Shown in pieces: positions 43,140-48,542 of a stretch of DNA of 48,542 bases (position 1 is its first letter; every line of letters begins with the position of its first letter). A program made the translations under genes and the position numbers. The DNA lies in assembly GCA_022821805.1 (NCBI GenBank), contig JAJECX010000022.1:1-48542 (forward strand), read 5' to 3'. Under the pieces are notes generated by a model. That model ran no database searches. It saw nothing but the letters and a program-made list of their open reading frames with translations, and was not told where the DNA came from. The stretch comes from Anaerolineae bacterium (GTDB lineage: Bacteria; Chloroflexota; Anaerolineae; Aggregatilineales; Phototrophicaceae).

Positions 43140-43234
43140 GGCGATCTCCCGACTGAAACCCCTTTTCCGAAGCGACTGCCTTCCATGGTGATATACTGAA
43201 GATATCGGCTGGCAGCAAGTTTGGAGTATTCTAT

Positions 43235-43708
43235 ATGCCCATCGTCGGAGAAGCGGCGCCCGATTTCGAACTCCAGAATCAAGATGGCGTGACAGTTCGC
43301 CTCAGCGATTATCGCGGTCGGCGCGTGATCATCTTCGCCTTCCCCAAAGCCAATACCATGGGCTGCAACAATCAAGCCTGCTCCTTCCGCGATGTCTTCC
43401 CGCAGATTGAATCGCATGAGGCTGTCGTCCTCGGCGTCAGCTCGGACAGCGTCGATGTTCTAGCCGCCTGGAAGCGTCGCAAGGGCTTGCCGTACGATCT
43501 GCTGTCCGACCCTGATCACCAGATGTTGGATGCATGGGACGCCTGGGGATTCAACCTCTTGATCATCAAGCTTCCGATATCGGCGACGCGCTCGTACTGG
43601 GTCATCGACGAGCATGGCATTCTAGTCGACCAGCAAATCGGCGTGCGACCGCAGGAAAGCGTGGACAAGGCGCTTGCCGCCGTCGAAGGGCTCGCAAGCG
43701 GTGGATAA
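43235..43708 (+). CDS. Peroxiredoxin, BCP/PrxQ type (second copy)
   Basis: A 157-residue thiol peroxidase. Peroxidatic Cys44 is in PKANTMGCNNQAC, with Thr kept and resolving Cys49 five residues on. It shares the opening (GEAAPDFELQNQDG), SDYRGRRV and YDLLSDPDHQ with the copy at 36853, but Asn replaces the residue after the catalytic cysteine and the C-terminal part differs (FNLLIIKLPISATRSYW). GGAG is 8 bases before the ATG. A gene of the UMF1 transporter ends 95 bases upstream. Confidence 0.93.
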   Translation: MPIVGEAAPDFELQNQDGVTVRLSDYRGRRVIIFAFPKANTMGCNNQACSFRDVFPQIESHEAVVLGVSSDSVDVLAAWKRRKGLPYDLLSDPDHQMLDAWDAWGFNLLIIKLPISATRSYWVIDEHGILVDQQIGVRPQESVDKALAAVEGLASGG

Positions 43709-43823
43709 AGCGGCATCCCTGCCAATTCAATTGCGTCATCATGCAGCAAAGGGACTATTCCCCTCGGCATCTGCGCGAGTATCATAACGCGCGTTATCGG
43801 TTCATCAGCGATCGGCTCACGAT

Positions 43824-44849
43824 ATGAAACTGCTTCTCATCGGCTTCGGCGTCGTCGGTCAGGGATTGGCTGAGATCTTGCGAGACAAGGCTGCCGAGCT
43901 AAAGCGCGAACACAATTTCGCCGCGGAAATCATCGGCGTGGCAACAGCCCGCAAGGGCAGTCTGTATCTGCCGAATGGGCTTGACATCACGGCGCTGCTG
44001 CGAGCGGCGGAAGGCGGCAGCTTCGCCGATTTTCCTGATCAGCCGGGCTTGCGGCGCGGCATGACGGTCGCCGAAATGATCGCGCTCGGCGAGGCTGATG
44101 TGCTGGTTGAGGCGAGCCCGACCAATCTGGAAACGGCGCAGCCGGCGCTGGACTATTGCCATCAGGCGCTCGAAGCGGGCATGCATCTGGCGCTCGCCAA
44201 TAAGGGACCGGTCGCCCTGGGCTATGCCGGTCTGCAGGCGAAGGCGCGCGCCAAGGGGCTGCTCATGCGTTATGAAGCGACGGTGATGGCGGGAACGCCA
44301 ACCATGCACTTGGCGGAAGACGCGCTGGCCGGCTGCGAAATACGCTCGGCGCGCGGCATCCTCAATGGCACGACCAATTACATCCTAACGCAAATGGAAA
44401 GCGGCATGTCATACCATGACGCCCTGATGCAGGCGCAGGCGCTGGGATATGCCGAGACCGATCCCGCCGGCGATGTCGAGGGCTGGGACGCGGCGGGCAA
44501 GGTCCTGATTCTGGCTAATGCGCTCTTCGGCAGCGAGCTGGCGCTGGCTGATTTGGATGTCAGCGGCATCACGAATATCAGCGCCGCCGATATCGCCGAT
44601 GCCAAAGCGGCAGGTCAACGATACAAGTTGATCGCCCGCGCGGCGCCAGATGGCGGTCAAGTAAGGGCGACGCGCCTGCCGCTTGACGATCCACTGGCGA
44701 GCGTTGGCGGATCGACCAACGCCATCACGCTGGAGACTGACCTCATGGGAGACATCACATTGATTGGCGCCGGCGCCGGCAAACTTGAGACCGGCGCCGC
44801 AATCCTCTCCGATCTCCTGGCGATAGAGCGCCAGGCGGGCGCCAAGTGA
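43824..44849 (+). CDS. hom: Homoserine dehydrogenase, short form
   Basis: Reduces aspartate semialdehyde to homoserine, the branch point for threonine and methionine. The 341-residue protein has the Rossmann loop KLLLIGFGVVGQG, the dimer/substrate region ANKGPVALGY, NGTTNYILTQMESG, and DPAGDVEGWDAAGKVLILAN with catalytic Asp and Lys. There is no C-terminal ACT domain, so it should lack threonine feedback through that module. No other threonine-pathway gene is adjacent. The ATG at 43824 is the only start consistent with the glycine-rich loop. Confidence 0.93.
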   Translation: MKLLLIGFGVVGQGLAEILRDKAAELKREHNFAAEIIGVATARKGSLYLPNGLDITALLRAAEGGSFADFPDQPGLRRGMTVAEMIALGEADVLVEASPTNLETAQPALDYCHQALEAGMHLALANKGPVALGYAGLQAKARAKGLLMRYEATVMAGTPTMHLAEDALAGCEIRSARGILNGTTNYILTQMESGMSYHDALMQAQALGYAETDPAGDVEGWDAAGKVLILANALFGSELALADLDVSGITNISAADIADAKAAGQRYKLIARAAPDGGQVRATRLPLDDPLASVGGSTNAITLETDLMGDITLIGAGAGKLETGAAILSDLLAIERQAGAK

Positions 44850-44929
44850 ACAGCGAGCGCAACCCGCGCGTAAATCCTTCGTAAACTCAAGTAATTGACA
44901 TAGAACTGATTCTGAAATTCCATTTTGAC

Positions 44930-44946
44930 CTATGCTATACTGGCTG
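44930..44946 (+). promoter_or_regulatory. Candidate extended -10 promoter of pspA
   Basis: CTATGCTATACTGGCTG contains TGC-TATACT (44936-44941). It matches 16 of 17 bases with the element before ftsK and lies 47 bases before the pspA ATG. A TTGACA at 44895 is too far away (35 bases) to serve as -35. Confidence 0.5.
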
Positions 44947-44993
44947 CAATCTGCGGCGCGCGAAGTCTAGCTCTATAAGGGGAATAACCGAAC

Positions 44994-45674
44994 ATGCCAT
45001 CGATTTTACAGAAGGTCCAAACACTTTTTAGCGCCAACCTGCACGGCATGATCGACCGTGCGCTGGAGACCAATTCGCTAAAGGTCATGGATGAATACAT
45101 CCGACAGGTTGAGCGCAACCTGGAAGCGCTCGAAGATTCGGCGGCGACTGTCGGCGGTTCGGTGCGCACCCTAAAACGCAAATACGAAGAATTCTCCAAT
45201 CAGTCGGACAAGCTTGATCGTGACATCGACACGTTGATCCTGCGCGGCAAAGACGACCTGGCGGCGGCGGCGCAAGCCGAGCTGAATACGAAACAAGAAC
45301 TGGCGCAGGAATATTTCGAGCAGTGGCAATCGCAGGAAGAGCAATATCAGGGCATGTTGAATATGCGCCTCAAGCTGGATGGGCGTTTGACCACCATCAA
45401 GCAGGAACGCGAAAAGATGCGTTCGCTGCTTGAACTGGCGGAAACCAAGAAGGTGATGACCAAGACCCTGAAGAGCATGGACAAACTCGATACCTCGGGC
45501 GACCAGGAGATCGACGGCCTGCTCGATTCCATCTATTCGCAGATCGACCAAGAAGACGCCCGCGCCGAGCTGGCCAGCCGCAAACTGTCCGACCATATTG
45601 AGGATACGGTTGGCATCGGACAGGTCGAGTTGCAGTTGGAAGAGCGCCGGCAGCGTTTGCTGGGCGCGGACTAA
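44994..45674 (+). CDS. pspA: PspA/IM30 (ESCRT-III-like) membrane-stress protein
   Basis: A 226-residue, almost wholly helical protein that should bind the inner face of the membrane and form rods or rings to repair or stabilise it. The PspA/Vipp1 pattern is clear: an amphipathic N-terminus (ILQKVQTLFSANLHGMIDRA), EDSAATVGGSVRTLKRKYEE and long coiled coil (about 50-150) with the ELNTKQELAQEY-type repeats. The C-terminus is charged, and a Vipp1-type extension is absent. The gene after it encodes a membrane coiled-coil protein. No pspBC or pspF genes are present, as usual outside Proteobacteria. Confidence 0.9.
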   Translation: MPSILQKVQTLFSANLHGMIDRALETNSLKVMDEYIRQVERNLEALEDSAATVGGSVRTLKRKYEEFSNQSDKLDRDIDTLILRGKDDLAAAAQAELNTKQELAQEYFEQWQSQEEQYQGMLNMRLKLDGRLTTIKQEREKMRSLLELAETKKVMTKTLKSMDKLDTSGDQEIDGLLDSIYSQIDQEDARAELASRKLSDHIEDTVGIGQVELQLEERRQRLLGAD

Positions 45675-45804
45675 ACGGATCTGTGCCTTAGGCGCAATCG
45701 CGATGTGGGGGCGGCGGCGGTCCTTGCATTTGACCTGGTTGCGCGGTGGTTGCAACGGTAACAGCGCCCGCGTAAACAGAACGACAAATGGGTAAATCGG
45801 CATC

Positions 45805-46791
45805 ATGACAGTGAACAGCGAAGCGCGGCAGAAGGTTTTCGGCACATTGCTTGCGAACGCTCTGCTGCGTTGGGAAACGCTTGTCACCCTCATGGTCACG
45901 CTCATACTCTTTCTATTCGTGCCCAATGTCAGTCTGTCTTTTATCGAATGGCAGCCCTGGTTCTGGCTCGTGCTTGGCGGCTTGACGCAGACTGTGCTGG
46001 TCGCATCCACGCTGGCCGATCCGGAAGCGACCGAGCAGGCGCTGGCTGAGGACTTTGAACGCGAATATGACTTAAGAAACATTCGCAACCGCGTCTCGCG
46101 CGAGCGACTGCGCGACGCATTTGAATATCGCCGCAACATGCTCAAACTGGCGGATGCCGCGCGCGGCGCCATGCGCACGCGGAAACGCACCCTCATCAGC
46201 GACATAAACGACTGGATCGCCCATATGTACAACCTGGCGAACCGCGTCGACTACTTTGAAGACAACGACCTTGCCGCCCGTGACTTGCAGCAAGTGCCGC
46301 GCAAGATCGCCGAAGTGGAACGCTTAATCAAGAATGACACAAACGAACAGACGCGCCGCGATCGCCTGCAGCAGTTGGAATTGCTGCAGAAGCAATTGAT
46401 GAGCTTGGAGGCGAGCGCCCGCACAATCAAGCGCGCCGAGATTCACCTGGAGAGCACCTTGTCGGCTCTGGGCACGGTTTATGCCCAAATGTCGCTGCTC
46501 GGCACCAAAGACACCGGCAGCACCAGGGGCCAACGACTGAGCATCGAAATCAAGGATGAGATCGATAAGCTGCAAGACACCATCGACGCGATGGACGAAG
46601 TGCAGTTTTACAACCAGCGCCTCAACGATGACTTTCAGGAAGCGCTCGCGGAAGCCGATGAAGACGCTGGTCGTGCGCTTGACGAGCGGAATCAGCGCCA
46701 AAGATTATCGACCGATTTCGAAAATGACGTCGATGCGCTTGCGGCTGCGCCCGAAGACGATGACCGGCTGGCGCAAAGCGGGGACCGATAG
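45805..46791 (+). CDS. Membrane-anchored coiled-coil protein beside pspA
   Basis: A 328-residue protein with two N-terminal membrane helices (WETLVTLMVTLILFLFVP and FWLVLGGLTQTVLVAST, about 22-67), then a cytoplasmic helical region rich in Glu, Arg and Leu with heptad-like spacing (about 85-290; LIKNDTNEQTRRDRLQQLEL). I recognise no family. Its position 130 bases after pspA and its coiled-coil nature suggest a membrane docking partner for PspA, analogous in role to PspB/PspC. That is inference from context. Confidence 0.7.
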   Translation: MTVNSEARQKVFGTLLANALLRWETLVTLMVTLILFLFVPNVSLSFIEWQPWFWLVLGGLTQTVLVASTLADPEATEQALAEDFEREYDLRNIRNRVSRERLRDAFEYRRNMLKLADAARGAMRTRKRTLISDINDWIAHMYNLANRVDYFEDNDLAARDLQQVPRKIAEVERLIKNDTNEQTRRDRLQQLELLQKQLMSLEASARTIKRAEIHLESTLSALGTVYAQMSLLGTKDTGSTRGQRLSIEIKDEIDKLQDTIDAMDEVQFYNQRLNDDFQEALAEADEDAGRALDERNQRQRLSTDFENDVDALAAAPEDDDRLAQSGDR

Positions 46792-46901
46792 ACGCGGACC
46801 CTTAATTCTGCAAGCCCGTTTCCCCAATTGCGCCTGCATAATAGGCCATCTCGATCTGCTATAAGCCCAGCTGAAACATCCCACAAATGAAGGAGATGAA
46901 G

Positions 46902-47285
46902 ATGTCCGTAATCAATTGGTTCGAGGTACCGGTGGCCGACTTTGAGCGCGCGCGCAAGTTCTACGAGGCGGTCATCGGCACAGAATTGTTCGTCAATGAT
47001 ATGCGCGAGACGATGGGCAGCATGCTCGGCGTATTTCCCCATGACGGACAGGTCGGCGGCTGCCTGGTTCACAATCCGCAATACGGTTACACGCCTTCTG
47101 CCGAAGGGACTATGGTCTATTTCACGATCACTGGAGACTTGGACGCGGCATTAGCGCGCGTGCCGGAAGCTGGCGGCGAAGTGCTGCTGCCCAAGACGGC
47201 GCTGGGCGAAAACGCCGGCGGTGGCTTCGTCGGCTGGGTGCGGGATACGGAAGGCAACAAAGTCGGCTTCTATTCGGATGAGTAA
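46902..47285 (+). CDS. VOC-family (glyoxalase-like) protein
   Basis: A 127-residue vicinal-oxygen-chelate fold protein with two beta-alpha-beta-beta-beta modules: INWFEVPVADFERARKFYEA and YFTITGDLDAALARVPEAGG, ending GWVRDTEGNKVGFYSDE. The start is ATG 46902, with AAGGAG six bases upstream; the ATG at 46887 lies on that ribosome site. A metal-dependent dioxygenase or glyoxalase role is possible, but the canonical His ligand near the N-terminus is Trp/Glu here, so a binding protein is as likely. Confidence 0.85.
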   Translation: MSVINWFEVPVADFERARKFYEAVIGTELFVNDMRETMGSMLGVFPHDGQVGGCLVHNPQYGYTPSAEGTMVYFTITGDLDAALARVPEAGGEVLLPKTALGENAGGGFVGWVRDTEGNKVGFYSDE

Positions 47286-47289
47286 CGGC

Positions 47290-48294
47290 CTAATCGAAGC
47301 TCTCGACAATCGGCTCGCGCTTTTTCTTGCCGGGGACCAGTAAACCCAGACGCTGTATCAAGCGCGGCGTTTCGCGCTCGATGTTGACAGTATCCTCTAT
47401 CAGATTGACCAAGGTCGTCGCCAGAATAACCAAGGTCAAATACATATAGGCGACCACGGCATAGGTCTCGACGTAACGAAACGAGCGACCCGAAGTTGTC
47501 TTGGCGATTTGCGTGATATCGCGAATGCCGAGGAAAGCGAGCAGCGAAGAATCTTTGATCATCGCCACAAAGTCGTTGCCGAGCGGCGGCAGCACATTGC
47601 GAAAGGCTTGCGGCAAAACCACCGAGCGCATCGTCTGCCAGTAGGTCATGCCTACCGAGTAGGCCGCTTCAAACTGACCCTTAGGTATCGACTGAATGCC
47701 GGCGCGCACCGTTTCCGACATATAGGCGCCGTAGGTGATCGCCAGCGCCACAATGGCGGTGCCGGCCGAGCTGCCGCGCCAAATCAGATCAGGGATTTCG
47801 GGATTGTCCGCCAGGTCGCGGACACCTTCCACGACGGTGCTGTTAATCAGGTCGCGCAGCGCCGGCACGACGATAAAACCGGTGACCAGCAGAACAACCA
47901 GGATCGGAATGCCGCGCATAACGCTTACATATACCGTGCAGATGTTGTAGGCGCCGATGCGCAGAATGCGCATGATTCCCTTGCGCCTTGACTCGCGCGA
48001 TTGCGGCGCCGCCGGCGGATTCGAGCGCACAATGCCGACGATGACCGCGATGGACAGCGCAGTCAAATACGACGCCATGCTGACGAAGAGCGTCATGCTG
48101 ACGCCTTCCATCAACTGCTTGAAGATGTTCGAGTAAACCTTGTCGGTGATGATGCTGATCGCCAGCAGGACCCCGAGAATCACCAGAAAAATGATCCAAT
48201 ATGGCATCGTATAGAATCGAGCCAGCCGCATCGCCCGACCGCGTGATTCAGCGATGACCTGTTCCAGATCCGGTTCGGATTGCCGCGACGACAT
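47290..48294 (-). CDS. Polar amino-acid ABC transporter permease (HisM family)
   Basis: A 334-residue inner-membrane permease with about six helices and a cytoplasmic N-terminus. The EAA loop reads GQFEAAYSVGMTYWQTMRSV followed by VLPQA, the HisMQ signature, and IRDITQIAKTTSG follows. The first helix is MPYWIIFLVILGVLLAISII. Some loops are longer than in HisM. It lies downstream of the binding-protein gene, separated by a hairpin; no ATPase gene is in view. Confidence 0.92.
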   Translation of the reverse strand: MSSRQSEPDLEQVIAESRGRAMRLARFYTMPYWIIFLVILGVLLAISIITDKVYSNIFKQLMEGVSMTLFVSMASYLTALSIAVIVGIVRSNPPAAPQSRESRRKGIMRILRIGAYNICTVYVSVMRGIPILVVLLVTGFIVVPALRDLINSTVVEGVRDLADNPEIPDLIWRGSSAGTAIVALAITYGAYMSETVRAGIQSIPKGQFEAAYSVGMTYWQTMRSVVLPQAFRNVLPPLGNDFVAMIKDSSLLAFLGIRDITQIAKTTSGRSFRYVETYAVVAYMYLTLVILATTLVNLIEDTVNIERETPRLIQRLGLLVPGKKKREPIVESFD

Positions 48295-48332
48295 TCGGGA
48301 TCCTCAGTTTGGATTGAGCGTCAAATGCAAAA

Positions 48333-48356
48333 TGGGACAGAGCGAACTCTGTCCCA
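48333..48356 (-). terminator. Hairpin between amino-acid binding protein and permease genes
   Basis: On the minus strand TGGGACAGAG, loop TTCG, CTCTGTCCCA is a perfect 10-bp stem followed by TTTTGCATTT. It looks like an intrinsic terminator or partial terminator lying between operon genes. Confidence 0.7.
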
Positions 48357-48386
48357 CAATTGTGCCCTGACGTTGCGTGTTGCCAA

Positions 48387-48542
48387 TTAGCTGTCGCCCA
48401 ACCATTTGGCGTTGATCGCGGCAAGCGCGCCATCTTCGCGCATAGCGGCCAGCGCCATGTTGAAGGGCTCAACCAGCTCCGAGCCCTGCGGATAGATGAA
48501 GCCCAACTGCTGTTTGATCAGATCATCTGGCAGCAGCTTGAT
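48387..48542 (-). CDS. Amino-acid ABC transporter substrate-binding protein, C-terminal fragment
   Basis: The last 51 codons of a family 3 solute-binding protein, cut by the right edge, ending in [22 protein letters not shown] and [16 protein letters not shown] match the end of polar amino-acid binding proteins (typically K-x-G-x-x-L-x-x-x-x-N-x-A-L...G...I-x-x-K-W-x-G). The signal peptide and ligand site lie outside the window. It shares an operon with the HisM-type permease. Confidence 0.9.
   Translation of the reverse strand: MKLLPDDLIKQQLGFIYPQGSELVEPFNMALAAMREDGALAAINAKWLGDS

Overview
The window is a G+C-rich bacterial chromosome segment with densely packed, mostly intact housekeeping and transport genes. 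No single marker fixes the taxon. The mix fits a free-living heterotroph of the Chloroflexota (Anaerolineae-like): an FtsK with a long charged linker, SH3-repeat lipoprotein, UMF1-type transporter, AddAB-type recombination nuclease, PspA protein and Tat-exported sugar-binding protein. That assignment is inference.

Layout. 1-140: 3' end of an IS481-type transposase cut by the window edge. 398-6003: L-ribulokinase (minus), then a cytochrome P450, a small Mrr_N-like winged-helix protein, an M42 aminopeptidase and a zinc-less quinone oxidoreductase (plus). 6151-9864: ftsK. 10158-12118: aldo/keto reductase and Gfo/Idh/MocA oxidoreductase, translationally coupled. 12130-15792: a promoter, cobalamin riboswitch and intrinsic terminator ahead of a complete FecCD/BtuCD-type importer (binding protein, permease, ATPase). 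15941-21308 (minus): a sugar ABC operon (Tat-type binding protein, two permeases, no ATPase) ending in a TIM-barrel glycosidase-like protein. 21433-23994: tRNA-Val with its promoter and terminator, a DnaJ-domain protein, a tandem DinB-like pair, and a Pro-Gly-Met tRNA cluster. 24076-25930 (minus): NYN-domain protein and a PAS histidine kinase lacking the canonical phospho-acceptor histidine. 26133-34730: a tight run of NERD protein, AddB, AddA and a membrane protein. 34878-35542 (minus): an A+T-rich pair of small membrane proteins. 35673-38933: Nudix-like protein, peroxiredoxin, SH3 lipoprotein. 38998-40869 (minus): a large polytopic membrane protein. 41100-47285: UMF1 transporter with a large inserted domain, second peroxiredoxin, homoserine dehydrogenase, PspA, membrane coiled-coil protein, VOC protein. 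47290-48542 (minus): polar amino-acid ABC permease and the C-terminus of its binding protein.

How they work together. The clearest regulated unit is the B12-riboswitch importer: the aptamer is followed by a perfect 10-bp terminator hairpin before the first start codon, so transcription should stop when cobalamin is plentiful. The AddB-AddA pair would process double-strand breaks, with NERD and a membrane protein in the same overlapping transcription unit. The glycosidase-sugar ABC cluster should import and hydrolyse a saccharide using an ATPase encoded elsewhere. Hairpins lie between binding-protein and permease genes in both minus-strand ABC operons, which suggests differential expression of subunits.

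I found no CRISPR array, rRNA, prophage or clear defence island. The most unusual items are the histidine-less kinase, the four-gene NERD-AddB-AddA-membrane unit, the domain inserted into the UMF1 transporter, the DinB pair with one degenerate copy, and the A+T-rich membrane-protein island.
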